From contig NZ_RQVQ01000007.1 of assembly GCF_003865405.1 (NCBI RefSeq), positions 48,969 through 112,968 of the forward strand: 64,000 nt of DNA, given 5' to 3'. The position numbers and the translations under genes were made by a program. Positions 53,011 through 62,111 of this stretch are shown piece by piece. The DNA comes from Paenimyroides tangerinum (GTDB lineage: Bacteria > Bacteroidota > Bacteroidia > Flavobacteriales > Flavobacteriaceae). Every line of letters starts with the position of its first letter. Within the stretch, counting starts at the first letter, position 1. The notes beneath the pieces are model-generated. The model did no database searches. It saw only the letters and a program-made list of their open reading frames with translations, and was not told where the DNA came from.

Positions 53011-54560
53011 TACTTCGGATTTAAAACAATAAAAGGTATAATCATTTCTTCTAACGAAATTCCTCCATGTTGATACGTGTTTTTAAAATAACTTACATAA
53101 TAATTGAAATTGTTGATGTAAGCTAAGAAAGTATCATTTTTTGCAAAAATATACGAACTACTCATATTTATTGATGGTAATCCAACTTTTTTCGGGTCTT
53201 TAATTGCATAAACATCTTTGTCTTCATAAGTAAGTGATTTCCCTGTTTTGTATCTCAGATTCAAACTCGTGTTTTTGTCACCAATTACTTTTGAAGGAGT
53301 TTTGCAATTTATTGTTCCGTGGTCTGTAGTAATTATCAATTTGTAGCCAGCTAGTTGTGCTTGTTGAATGATTTCTATTAAAGGTGAATTTTTAAACCAA
53401 CTTTGGGTTAATGAACGATATGCTTTGTCGTTAGAAGCTAATTCTTTAATAACTTCCATCTCGGTTTTTGCATGCGAAATCATATCCACAAAGTTATAAA
53501 CCAACGTAATTAATTTATTTTCTTTTAATGATTTGAAGTTTTCAACGAATTTTTTACCATCTCTAAGATTGGTAATTTTGTAATATTCGTGTTTAATGTT
53601 TAGTCTTAAACGTTTTAATTGTTCGTTTAAAAATTCTGCTTCGTATAAGTTTTTTCCGCCTTCATCAGTATCATTTTTCCAATATTGCGGAAGTTGTTTT
53701 TCCATTTCAAGTGGAGTTAATCCTGAAAAAATGGCATTTCTAGCGTATTGTGTTGCTGTCGGTAAAATTGAATAATAACTCTCTTCTTTATCAACTTTGT
53801 AATGGTTATTTACAATTGATTCAAAGGCTTTCCATTGGTCATAACGTAAATTATCAATAACAATAAAAAGCACATTTTTATCATCTCGTAATTCTGGCAC
53901 TACTTTTTTACGGAATAAATTATGTGAAAATAATGGAGCATCATCTTCATTATTAAACCAATATTCGTAGTTTTTTTCAACAAATTTTCCAAATTGAATA
54001 TTTGCTTCTTGTTTTTGACTTTCTAGGATTTCAACTAAATTTTGGTCATCGATATGTTCCAATTCCATTTCCCAAAAAATCAAACGTTTATATAATTCCG
54101 TCCAATCTTCATACGAATTGGTTTGCATCATATCCATAGCTATCTTTCTGAATTCTTTTTGATAATCCAAAGAAGTTTTTTCAGAAACCAATCTCGAATG
54201 GTCTAGATTTTTCTTCAAACTCAATAAAATCTGATTCGGATTAACAGGTTTTATTAAATAATCAGCGATTTTTGAACCAATAGCTTCTTCCATAATCAGC
54301 TCTTCTTCGCTTTTTGTAATCATGATAATCGGAATAGTTGATTTTTTTTCTTTCATTTCCGAAAGTGTTTCTAAACCACTAATTCCGGGCATATTTTCAT
54401 CTAAGAAAACAATGTCAAAATTTTCTTCATCAAACATATCCAGAGCGTCTTGCCCATTATTTGCTGTTGTGATGTGGTAATTTTTCTTTTCTAAAAAAAG
54501 AATATGTGGTTTTAATAAGTCGATTTCATCATCAACCCATAAGATTTTTATTTGACTCAT
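53010..54560 (-). CDS. porX: PorX-like response regulator with PglZ/alkaline phosphatase domain
   Basis: A 516-residue PorX: receiver domain (1-125) with phospho-acceptor Asp54 in DIVFLDENMPGISG, a helical linker, then the PglZ alkaline-phosphatase-superfamily domain (about 205-516) with VLFIVIDNLRYDQWKA, TATQYARNAIFSGL, ITTDHGTINC and a terminal YQHGGISLEEMIIP. In Porphyromonas it acts with PorY and sigma-P to control type IX secretion genes and hydrolyses oligonucleotide signals. Together with PorD in this window, it marks the organism as T9SS-positive. Confidence 0.93.
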   Translation of the reverse strand: MSQIKILWVDDEIDLLKPHILFLEKKNYHITTANNGQDALDMFDEENFDIVFLDENMPGISGLETLSEMKEKKSTIPIIMITKSEEELIMEEAIGSKIADYLIKPVNPNQILLSLKKNLDHSRLVSEKTSLDYQKEFRKIAMDMMQTNSYEDWTELYKRLIFWEMELEHIDDQNLVEILESQKQEANIQFGKFVEKNYEYWFNNEDDAPLFSHNLFRKKVVPELRDDKNVLFIVIDNLRYDQWKAFESIVNNHYKVDKEESYYSILPTATQYARNAIFSGLTPLEMEKQLPQYWKNDTDEGGKNLYEAEFLNEQLKRLRLNIKHEYYKITNLRDGKKFVENFKSLKENKLITLVYNFVDMISHAKTEMEVIKELASNDKAYRSLTQSWFKNSPLIEIIQQAQLAGYKLIITTDHGTINCKTPSKVIGDKNTSLNLRYKTGKSLTYEDKDVYAIKDPKKVGLPSINMSSSYIFAKNDTFLAYINNFNYYVSYFKNTYQHGGISLEEMIIPFIVLNPK

Positions 54561-54573
54561 AGTGTTTTCTTTT

Positions 54574-55143
54574 CTATTTTTCTAACCAATTTTTTATGAT
54601 TTGTTCGCCGTGAGGAGTTAATATACTTTCTGGATGAAATTGAATCCCTTGAATATCATAAACTTCATGTTTAATTGACATTATGGTTCCATCTTCAGAA
54701 GTTGATGTTACTTTTAATCCATTTCCAATATTATTTTCGTCAATTGCCCACGAATGATAACGAGCAACTTCGATGTTTTTTGGAAGATTTCTAAAGATTT
54801 TTTCGTCGGAATCTAAGATAGTTATTTCAGAAGAAACACCGTGATAAACTTTTGATAAATTTTTAAGATTACCTTGAAACGCTAATGAAATCGCTTGATG
54901 TCCAAGACAAATCCCTAAAATGGATTTATTTTTATAATATCGTTGTACAACATCAATAATTTGATTTGTTTCGTTCGGTAATCCCGGTCCTGGAGAAATA
55001 ATAATTTTTTCGAAATTATCAACATATTCAATTGAAAAATCATCATTTCTTATTGTTTCTACTTCATATCCAAGTTTTATTATCAGATGTTCAATATTGT
55101 GAGTAAAGCTATCAAAATTATCAATCAATAAAATTTTGTTCAT
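54574..55143 (-). CDS. pabA: Glutamine amidotransferase component II (anthranilate/aminodeoxychorismate synthase)
   Basis: A 189-residue class I glutamine amidotransferase. LLIDNFDSFTHNI is the typical PabA/TrpG start; the nucleophile Cys79 is in LGICLGHQAI, and IQFHPESILTPHG contributes the His-Glu of the triad. It supplies ammonia for aminodeoxychorismate (folate) or anthranilate (tryptophan). With no synthase partner nearby, pabA is the better guess, but trpG is possible. It is 13 bases from porX on the same strand. Confidence 0.85.
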   Translation of the reverse strand: MNKILLIDNFDSFTHNIEHLIIKLGYEVETIRNDDFSIEYVDNFEKIIISPGPGLPNETNQIIDVVQRYYKNKSILGICLGHQAISLAFQGNLKNLSKVYHGVSSEITILDSDEKIFRNLPKNIEVARYHSWAIDENNIGNGLKVTSTSEDGTIMSIKHEVYDIQGIQFHPESILTPHGEQIIKNWLEK

Positions 55144-55209
55144 TCAAGTGTTTTTAAGAAAAATAACGATAAAATTACTAAGATATTTTATTAATACAAT
55201 ACTTAGTTT

Positions 55210-55217
55210 TAACTTTG
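55210..55217 (+). promoter_or_regulatory. -7 element for the glycosyltransferase gene
   Basis: TAACTTTG matches TAnnTTTG exactly, 23 bases upstream of the ATG at 55241 in a 97-base divergent intergenic region. Confidence 0.55.
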
Positions 55218-55240
55218 TTCACTTAATTTTTTTTAGATAA

Positions 55241-56236
55241 ATGAATTATTCCTTTATAATTCCTGTTTACAATAGACCTGATGAAATCGATGAGTTGTTA
55301 GAAAGTTTGATTACTCAAAATTTCAATCAATCATTTGAAGTGGTAGTGGTAGAAGATGGGTCAACAATTACATGTAAACATATTATTGAAAAATATACAA
55401 ATAAGTTAGATATATCTTATTTTTTTAAACCAAATTCAGGACCAGGTGATTCTAGAAATTTTGGTATGAAACATGCTAAAGGTGATTATTTTATCATTTT
55501 AGATTCTGATTGTATTATTCCAAGTCAATATTTATCTGAAGTTGATAAATGTTTAGCAACTGAATTTGTTGATTGTTTTGGTGGTCCAGATGCCGCTTTG
55601 GATTCGTTTTCGGATATTCAAAAAGCAATTAATATTACAATGACTTCTTTTATGACGACTGGCGGAATTCGTGGAGGTTCTGAGAAATTGTCAAAATTTC
55701 AACCTCGAAGTTTCAATATGGGGATTTCTAAAAAAGCATTTGTAGCTTCGAATGGTTTTGGGAAAATTCATCCAGGAGAAGATCCAGATTTAACGATTCG
55801 TTTATGGAAATTAGGTTTCGAAACTAGATTATTTCCAGAAGCATTTGTTTATCATAAGCGACGAATCGACTGGAAAAAATTTTATACTCAAGTAAATAAA
55901 TTTGGAAAAGCCCGCCCGATTTTAAATCAACGTTATCCAGAATTTACCAAAATTACCTATTGGTTTCCGACATTATTTTTGGTTTATATAGTTATTTCTG
56001 TTTTTTTATTGTTAATTAATATAAAAACATTGTTTTTTATTGGTGTTTTGTATTTTGTTTTATTATTTTTCCAAGCGGTTTATAAAGAACATAAAATAAA
56101 AATCGGTTTCTTAACAATAATTTCTACACTAATTCAGTTTTATGGTTATGGCATAGGTTTTTTAATTTCTAGTTTTAAACTAAAAGTTTTGAAGCAAAAA
56201 CCAGAAATAGCAATGCCAGAAATGTTTTTTAAATAG
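55241..56236 (+). CDS. Family 2 glycosyltransferase with C-terminal membrane helices
   Basis: A 331-residue GT-A enzyme. The catalytic half has FIIPVYNRPDEIDELLESL, VVVEDGST (nucleotide-binding DG), GPGDSRNFGM, DYFIILDSDCI (the DxD motif) and HPGEDPDLTIRLWKLGFET (ED acid). Two or three membrane helices follow (about 240-315). It transfers a sugar from a nucleotide donor at the inner membrane face; the acceptor is unknown. The gene ends 2 bases before coaE, implying co-transcription, though the link is probably not functional. Confidence 0.88.
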   Translation: MNYSFIIPVYNRPDEIDELLESLITQNFNQSFEVVVVEDGSTITCKHIIEKYTNKLDISYFFKPNSGPGDSRNFGMKHAKGDYFIILDSDCIIPSQYLSEVDKCLATEFVDCFGGPDAALDSFSDIQKAINITMTSFMTTGGIRGGSEKLSKFQPRSFNMGISKKAFVASNGFGKIHPGEDPDLTIRLWKLGFETRLFPEAFVYHKRRIDWKKFYTQVNKFGKARPILNQRYPEFTKITYWFPTLFLVYIVISVFLLLINIKTLFFIGVLYFVLLFFQAVYKEHKIKIGFLTIISTLIQFYGYGIGFLISSFKLKVLKQKPEIAMPEMFFK

Positions 56237-56238
56237 TT

Positions 56239-56832
56239 ATGGCAAAAATAATAGGATTAACTGGTGGAATAGGAAGTGGAAAAACAAGTATTATGAAGCA
56301 TATTGAAACTTTAGGCTATAAAGTTTATTATGCAGATGATGCTGGAAAAAAAGTAATGCAGCAAAAAGAAATTATAGAACAAATAGTTTCTTTATTAGGA
56401 AAAGATGTTTTAGATGAAAATCAAGATTTAAATAGAAAAGCAATTGCTGAAATTGTTTTTTCTAATCCAGAAAAATTGAAAGCATTGAATGAGATTGTAC
56501 ATCCAGCGGTTGCAAAAGATTTTGATAATTTTCTAAAAGATTTAAAAGAAAATGAATTGGTAATAAAAGAAAGTGCCATTTTATTTGAAAGTAAAGCAAA
56601 TGAAAATTGCGATTTAGTTATTTTAATAACAGCGCCGGAAGATATACGTATTCAGCGTGTTATGGCAAGAGATAATAGTTCTTTTGAAGAAGTAAAAAAA
56701 AGAATTAACAATCAAATGTCGGACTTAATTAAAGAGAAAAAGTCTGATTATGTGATAAATAATTTGACTTTAAGCGATTCTTTTAAAGAAATCGCAAAGA
56801 TTTTAAAAAAAAATAAAACTTTCTGTTGTTAA
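56239..56832 (+). CDS. coaE: Dephospho-CoA kinase
   Basis: A 197-residue P-loop kinase for the last CoA biosynthesis step. Walker A is GLTGGIGSGKTSI, the CoA-binding ADDAGKKVM follows, and LNEIVHPAV plus VIKESAILFES (substrate site) and RVMARD (adenine lid) are conserved. Standard length. It lies between the glycosyltransferase and the kinase of a two-component pair. Confidence 0.94.
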   Translation: MAKIIGLTGGIGSGKTSIMKHIETLGYKVYYADDAGKKVMQQKEIIEQIVSLLGKDVLDENQDLNRKAIAEIVFSNPEKLKALNEIVHPAVAKDFDNFLKDLKENELVIKESAILFESKANENCDLVILITAPEDIRIQRVMARDNSSFEEVKKRINNQMSDLIKEKKSDYVINNLTLSDSFKEIAKILKKNKTFCC

Positions 56833-56846
56833 TATTTCCTTAATTG

Positions 56847-56879
56847 TTGTTTTATTTTAAATTTTTTATGTTAAATTTG
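56847..56879 (+). promoter_or_regulatory. Promoter of the two-component operon
   Basis: A -33 TTG (56847-56849) and a perfect -7 TAAATTTG (56872-56879), spacer 22 bases. The kinase ATG is only 9 bases after the -7 element, so the transcript would have a very short or no leader. Confidence 0.6.
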
Positions 56880-56887
56880 CACCGTAA

Positions 56888-58486
56888 ATGAATAAGTTTA
56901 GATTTAAGTTTTTAGTAATCATCATGAGTTTATCTTTAATCGGGATAATACTCGTTCAATTACATTGGATAAACACATCTTATAAAAATAACGAAACTCA
57001 GTTTAAACATCACGTTACTCAAGTAATTAGTTTAGTTGCTGATAAAATTCAAGATAAAGAAAAGCTAGATTTTTATAAACGAATTTTAGATTTAAAAAAT
57101 CAAACAGGTAAGTTTCCTGATAAAAAAGATTTCAAAGAATTTTATTTAGTTGAACGTGATTCGAGAACAAATGATGAGATCATATATTCGAATACAATAA
57201 TTCTTGAAGATTATAATCTAAAAGGAAATTTCTTTAATAAAAAGGATGCCAATGTATCTTATAAGAATTTTTCAGCCAATCGTAAAACTGAGGTTTATAA
57301 AGGAAAATCTAAAATTGATGACGTAGATTTTGATAATAGTTTTGTTGATGGTCAAATTCCAGACGAAACAATTAATAAGCAAGGAGAAGTTGATTATTTA
57401 GGAAAAGCAAATCTTGAATTAGCTTATAATGATTTAGTTGCTACGTATCCAATCGAAGATCGTGTTACAAAAGAATTAATTGAAGGTTTATTAAAACAAG
57501 AATTAAATCAAAATGAAATTGATACTGATTTCCAGTTTGCAATTTTCAGTAATGGTTTGTCAACATCAATCAAATCTGAAAAATTTAAATATATAGAAGG
57601 TAAAACTTTTGTGACTCCACTTTTCGAAGATTTAGAACACAATAGTAAATACCAACTTTATGTAAGTTTTCCAGAAAAATCTAAATTTTTATTTTCAGAT
57701 TTATTACCATTCGTTCTTATATCATTATTGTTCACATTTGTAATTATTGCCGCTTATTTTAGCGCCATAAAGCAATTGATTTTGCAACGTCAAATTTCTG
57801 AAATTAAAACCGATTTCATTAATAACATGACGCACGAATTTAAAACTCCGATTGCAACAATCAATTTAGCGTTGGATGCAATCAAGAATCCTAAAGTGAT
57901 TTCTGATTCAGAGAAGGTCACACGTTATTTACAAATGATTCGTGATGAAAATAAACGAATGCATGCTCAAATTGAAAATATTTTACGAATATCTAAATTA
58001 GATAATAAAGAATTAAATCTTCAAAAGGATAGATTTGATGTAAATGAATTAATTGAAGCTGCTCTTGATCATGTTTATTTAATTATTGAAGATAGAGGCG
58101 GAGAAGTTGATACTTTTCTAAAAGCTGATAATAGTTATGTTTTGGTAAATCAAATGCATTTTACAAATGTTCTAGTTAATATTTTAGACAATGCAATTAA
58201 GTATTCACCAGACGCACCAAAAATTGAAGTTTACACAGAAAACGTTAAAAACTTCATCATTATTAAAATTAAAGATCATGGTTCAGGAATGTCTAAAGCG
58301 GCTTTGAAGCGTGTTTTTGAAAAGTTTTATCGCGAACACACTGGAGATTTACACAATGTAAAAGGGCATGGTTTAGGGCTTTCTTATGTAAAACAAATAG
58401 TTGATGAGCATAATGGTCAAGTTTTTGCTGAAAGCGAAAAAGGTAAGGGAAGTACCTTCATAATTAAACTTCCTACGATAACTTAG
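56888..58486 (+). CDS. Membrane sensor histidine kinase (RprX-like)
   Basis: A 532-residue kinase. It has an N-terminal membrane helix (about 8-26), a periplasmic sensor of about 240 residues, a second helix (about 278-300), then HisKA with phospho-acceptor His316 in NNMTHEFKTPIATI and HATPase_c with NILDNAIKYSPDAP (N), KIKDHGSGMSK (G1) and GHGLGLSYVKQI (G2). No HAMP domain is visible between helix and HisKA. Order and partner resemble the Bacteroidota RprX/RprY system. Paired with the response regulator 24 bases downstream. Confidence 0.92.
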   Translation: MNKFRFKFLVIIMSLSLIGIILVQLHWINTSYKNNETQFKHHVTQVISLVADKIQDKEKLDFYKRILDLKNQTGKFPDKKDFKEFYLVERDSRTNDEIIYSNTIILEDYNLKGNFFNKKDANVSYKNFSANRKTEVYKGKSKIDDVDFDNSFVDGQIPDETINKQGEVDYLGKANLELAYNDLVATYPIEDRVTKELIEGLLKQELNQNEIDTDFQFAIFSNGLSTSIKSEKFKYIEGKTFVTPLFEDLEHNSKYQLYVSFPEKSKFLFSDLLPFVLISLLFTFVIIAAYFSAIKQLILQRQISEIKTDFINNMTHEFKTPIATINLALDAIKNPKVISDSEKVTRYLQMIRDENKRMHAQIENILRISKLDNKELNLQKDRFDVNELIEAALDHVYLIIEDRGGEVDTFLKADNSYVLVNQMHFTNVLVNILDNAIKYSPDAPKIEVYTENVKNFIIIKIKDHGSGMSKAALKRVFEKFYREHTGDLHNVKGHGLGLSYVKQIVDEHNGQVFAESEKGKGSTFIIKLPTIT

Positions 58487-58510
58487 AAACAACAACAAAT
58501 ATATATCTAA

Positions 58511-59224
58511 ATGGAAACATTAATTAACAAAAAAATTCTACTTGTAGAAGACGATCCGAACTTCGGTGCAATTTTGAAAGATTATTTAGTAATGAATGAT
58601 TTTGAAGTTACTCTTGCTAAAAATGGAATGGAAGGTTTCGAAAAATTCAAAAAAGACACTTTCGATTTATGTATCTTAGACGTAATGATGCCTTATAAAG
58701 ATGGATTTACGCTTGCTAGAGAAATTCGTGATAAAAACAAAGAAATTCCTATCGTTTTCTTAACTGCTAAAACAATGAAAGAAGACGTTTTAAAAGGTTA
58801 CAAAGTAGGAGCTGACGATTATTTAAACAAGCCTTTCGATTCTGAAGTTTTATTGATGAAAATCAGAGCGATTATGCAACGTAAAACTTCTGAAGTTAAA
58901 TCTGATAACACGAAATTTGAATTCCAAATTGGAGCATTTCATTTAAATTCTAAACTTCGTTTCTTAACTTTCGAGAATGATGAACCAATAAAATTATCTC
59001 CGAAAGAAAACGAATTGTTGAAAATGTTAGCTCTTTACGAAAACGATTTAATGCCAAGAGAAGTTGCGTTAACTAAAATTTGGAGAGACGATAACTATTT
59101 TACATCTCGTAGTATGGACGTTTACATTGCAAAATTACGTAAATATCTAAAGTTAGATGAAAATGTTGAAATCTTAAATATTCACGGTGAAGGTTTTAGA
59201 TTAGTAATCAAAAATAAAGAATAA
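58511..59224 (+). CDS. OmpR-family response regulator (RprY-like)
   Basis: A 237-residue regulator with a receiver domain (Asp57 in FDLCILDVMMPYKDG; TAKT and the KPF lysine at residue about 107) and a C-terminal winged helix (about 140-235; LSPKENELLKMLALYEND, SMDVYIAKLRKYLK). It matches RprY of Bacteroides, a global regulator. It is the cognate partner of the preceding kinase. A strong terminator follows. Confidence 0.94.
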   Translation: METLINKKILLVEDDPNFGAILKDYLVMNDFEVTLAKNGMEGFEKFKKDTFDLCILDVMMPYKDGFTLAREIRDKNKEIPIVFLTAKTMKEDVLKGYKVGADDYLNKPFDSEVLLMKIRAIMQRKTSEVKSDNTKFEFQIGAFHLNSKLRFLTFENDEPIKLSPKENELLKMLALYENDLMPREVALTKIWRDDNYFTSRSMDVYIAKLRKYLKLDENVEILNIHGEGFRLVIKNKE

Positions 59225-59241
59225 TAAGTTCAATTTACAAT

Positions 59242-59277
59242 AAAAAATCCTCAATATTTTATATTGAGGATTTTTTT
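59242..59277. terminator. Bidirectional terminator after the two-component operon
   Basis: Perfect 15-base stem (AAAAAATCCTCAATA and complement) with a small loop and flanking A/T tracts; lies between convergent genes. Confidence 0.9.
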
Positions 59278-59280
59278 GTT

Positions 59281-60528
59281 TTACCATTTCCAAATTTGAG
59301 GTTCATCTTTCCAGAAAATTAATCTAAATTCTTCATATAGATTTGCATTTCCTATTGTATGTTTGTCTCTAACCGGACGATTTAAATATAATTTATGTAA
59401 AATACCACTATAACATCCAACCCATAAAGTATTTTCATCATCAGAAATTGTCATTCCAGAAACGGTTGAACCCAAATAATGGCGCCATATTTTATTTCCT
59501 TTCTTATCAATCGCTTTGATGTAACCATAAGCATCACCTAGAATGTAAAAATCTTTGGTTGCTAAACCTGTGTAAACGCGCATTTCTTCATCAATACAAG
59601 TAAAATAATCACTTTCTGTATATGCTTCAATTTTAGCTCCAATGTATTTATCTGAATCAATTCCGATGGTGATTCCATTATAAAAATGACACGAATTTGT
59701 TATCAATTGGCTATCATCTTTGGCAAATAAACAAAAATGTGGATATTCTGATTGTGGACCAATTTCACCAACTTGATTTCCGTCTGAATCTAAAATTCTA
59801 TGATCATAATCTTGGTTGCCAACTACAATGAATTTGTTATCATTTGAAAGTGTTCCATTTTCCATATCAATATTTGGTTCCCATTCGACATCATCTTCAT
59901 CAGGTACGGGATGAATCATTTGTTCAGATGAATCATTTAAAAGAAAAATTCCTTCAGAAGTGATTACCAAAACTTTATTTCCATCGTTGAAAGGAATCAA
60001 TTCCGTAATTCCAATATCTTTTAATTTGTCAAAAATAAATTCATTGATTATTTCACCTTCCCAACCTTGAGTGGTAGTAATTTTCTGATTTGTTGCAATT
60101 GCAAAAATGTTGTTTTGTTTTGACTTCCCAATTGCTAAAATACTTTCGTCTAAAGTAATTACTTTATCTTCATCTAAAAGATAAGCTTGTCTTTTTTGAT
60201 AAGAACTTCCCGTGACAAAAATAATTTTTTGATTTTCTATAAAAAGAAATTGTTCAATACTTTGCCCATTTTCTTTTAAGAAAGGATAAACTGCAATGTG
60301 AGATGGAGCAAATTGTTCTCTGAAAAAATCAACCGTATTATTAAGATTGGCTTCTTTCATTAATGTGATTACTTTTTCAGACAAATGTATTCTCAAATCT
60401 TCAGGTTCTTTTCCTTTCCAATTTTCCCAACCATTTTTCTCTCCAAAAGCAACCATTTCATTTACGTCAGTTGCATATTTTTCACCTTTTTCATTCCATT
60501 CTTTTTGAATGCTTTCAAATGAATTCAT
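59281..60528 (-). CDS. Beta-propeller-like protein of unknown function
   Basis: A 415-residue protein with no signal or membrane segment. Its N-terminal 90 residues are helical. From about residue 95 it shows strand-turn repeats typical of propellers: QFLFIENQKIIFVTGSSY, LSNDNKFIVVGNQDYDHRILDSDGNQVGEIG (in parts), YGYIKAIDKKGNKIWRHYLG, a PQQ-like blade, and MTISDDENTLWVGCYSGILHKL. It may act as a protein-interaction scaffold; the organisation recalls cytoplasmic immunity-like or sensory propellers but this is not supported further. Unlinked to its neighbours by strand or spacing. Confidence 0.6.
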   Translation of the reverse strand: MNSFESIQKEWNEKGEKYATDVNEMVAFGEKNGWENWKGKEPEDLRIHLSEKVITLMKEANLNNTVDFFREQFAPSHIAVYPFLKENGQSIEQFLFIENQKIIFVTGSSYQKRQAYLLDEDKVITLDESILAIGKSKQNNIFAIATNQKITTTQGWEGEIINEFIFDKLKDIGITELIPFNDGNKVLVITSEGIFLLNDSSEQMIHPVPDEDDVEWEPNIDMENGTLSNDNKFIVVGNQDYDHRILDSDGNQVGEIGPQSEYPHFCLFAKDDSQLITNSCHFYNGITIGIDSDKYIGAKIEAYTESDYFTCIDEEMRVYTGLATKDFYILGDAYGYIKAIDKKGNKIWRHYLGSTVSGMTISDDENTLWVGCYSGILHKLYLNRPVRDKHTIGNANLYEEFRLIFWKDEPQIWKW

Positions 60529-60584
60529 ATTATAAGTTTTTAGGTTTTACTAATTCAATTTACATAAAGGTGTTTAAAATAGCA

Positions 60585-60624
60585 AAAAAAATCCAAATAG
60601 TTTATTTAAACCATTTGGATTTTT
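60585..60624. terminator. Terminator after the DoxDA gene
   Basis: Inverted repeat AAAAATCCAAATAGTTTA and its complement with one mismatch, followed by Ts; 4 bases after the stop of the leftward gene at 60628. Confidence 0.75.
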
Positions 60625-60627
60625 ATA

Positions 60628-61644
60628 TTATTTAGAAGAATCGATATTTTCACTCCATTCAATTCCGCTGATGTCAATTAGTTTTATGGTCTGAATTTGT
60701 TTTGATTCTGATTCAGAAAGTTCAATTAATAAATCTGCTTTTGCTCCTAATGGTAAAATTAAACTGTGTTTTCCAGGTTTGATTTTCGAAACATATTGAT
60801 TAGAAATGTTTTCAATTGGGAACTTAGATAAATCAGTTTGGTTTAATTCTTTAACGATGTTATTTTGTTTATCTAAAAGTTGAATTCCAATCAAAAATGA
60901 ACCATAAACATCGGCTCCTTCTACTCGAAATAATTGAAAATTAAGTTTTGAATTTTCGATATATATATTGGAAATCTCTACTTTTGGTTTAACCGATTTG
61001 TTATGAAGTTTTCCATAAACACCACCGTGAAAATATTGATTTGTGTAAAGAGTTAATCCAATTATTCCGATGGAAATAACTAATACAGTTCGATTTAAAT
61101 TTTTGATGGGTAAAATTCCAGAAGCTAAAAAGGAGAACCATTTTTTATCAATAAATTTATAATTTCTGTTGATTAAATATTTATCTAAAGAATATTTACC
61201 GCTTCCGGTTAAAAAAATTGTGAAACCACCCGCTATTCCTAATACGCCAATTTGCCACTCGTCTAAACAAGTAGTTCCTAACCAACCAGAACCTAATAAA
61301 ATTCCTGTTGCAAGCATCATAACTCCGATGCTCATCAATCGTGTAAATAATCCTAAAATAATGCATAATCCTACGATTGCTTCGATTATGGTAAACGAAA
61401 TCATTGAATATAATAACGCATCTGGATTGGAAACCAAATATTCAATTATTGGTTTTATGCCTAAAGCATTAGGTAAAAAATGATTGAATTTTTCACCGAT
61501 ATAACCAGCTTCATCTGGAATTAGTTTGTTTTCTAAAATCAAACGACGCCAAAATGCTGAGAAATAAGTCCAGCCAATAACCCAGCGTAAAGCCAAAGTA
61601 TAAATACCACCCGATGTAGCTGGATTTTCAAAATTGTTTTTCAT
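60628..61644 (-). CDS. Fused DoxD-DoxA protein (thiosulfate:quinone oxidoreductase type)
   Basis: A 338-residue protein. The N-terminal 160 residues form a multi-helix DoxD/DoxX-type membrane domain: LALRWVIGWTYFSAFWRR at the start, IIEAIVGLCIILGLFTRL and GVLGIAGGFTIFLTGSGKYSLD. After another helix near residue 185, the C-terminal part (about 205-338) is an extracytoplasmic DoxA-like beta domain. DoxD and DoxA are separate subunits of thiosulfate:quinone oxidoreductase in Acidianus and are fused in Bacteroides. It could donate electrons from thiosulfate or another sulfur compound to the quinone pool; the activity in Bacteroidota is unproven. Confidence 0.8.
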   Translation of the reverse strand: MKNNFENPATSGGIYTLALRWVIGWTYFSAFWRRLILENKLIPDEAGYIGEKFNHFLPNALGIKPIIEYLVSNPDALLYSMISFTIIEAIVGLCIILGLFTRLMSIGVMMLATGILLGSGWLGTTCLDEWQIGVLGIAGGFTIFLTGSGKYSLDKYLINRNYKFIDKKWFSFLASGILPIKNLNRTVLVISIGIIGLTLYTNQYFHGGVYGKLHNKSVKPKVEISNIYIENSKLNFQLFRVEGADVYGSFLIGIQLLDKQNNIVKELNQTDLSKFPIENISNQYVSKIKPGKHSLILPLGAKADLLIELSESESKQIQTIKLIDISGIEWSENIDSSK

Positions 61645-61688
61645 TATATGTATTTAACGTTAAATATTGTTTTGCAGATTCTTTCAAA

Positions 61689-62057
61689 TTAAGCTGCTGC
61701 AATTTTTAATCGTTTAAATAGAATGTATTTAGGAGGGCTATTTCCAGAAAATTCAAATTGATTTTCTGATAAAGAATTTGATTCAATTTGCTCGAATTTT
61801 ATTTTTGATAAATTTTCAAACAAATTGATTCTAGCGATAGTTTTTTTCTGACGAATTTGACTTTGTTTAGAAGTTAAATCGGTATATAAACAAGAATTTA
61901 AAGTGTTTGAAATCTTCGGATTTGAAATAGGTTTTGAATACGAAGTTTGAATACGATCTGCCAAAAATCCTTTTACTGAACACGGAATAAATGTAAACAC
62001 AATCAAGCTCAATAAAACAAAATGCTTTACGAGTTTTGTAAAAGAATGTATTTTCAT
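61689..62057 (-). CDS. Small exported protein of unknown function
   Basis: A 122-residue protein from the ATG at 62057 (another ATG 12 bases earlier adds four residues). An N-terminal hydrophobic segment (LVKHFVLLSLIVFTFIPCSVKGF) looks like a signal peptide or anchor. The remainder is basic and ends PPKYILFKRLKIAAA. No family is recognised. It lies 44 bases before the DoxDA gene and could share its transcript, so it may be a small partner of that complex; this is inference only. Confidence 0.5.
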   Translation of the reverse strand: MKIHSFTKLVKHFVLLSLIVFTFIPCSVKGFLADRIQTSYSKPISNPKISNTLNSCLYTDLTSKQSQIRQKKTIARINLFENLSKIKFEQIESNSLSENQFEFSGNSPPKYILFKRLKIAAA

Positions 62058-62111
62058 TTTTAAATTCATTATTCAACTATTTAATTTTGATAAAGATAAC
62101 GTTTTTATCTA

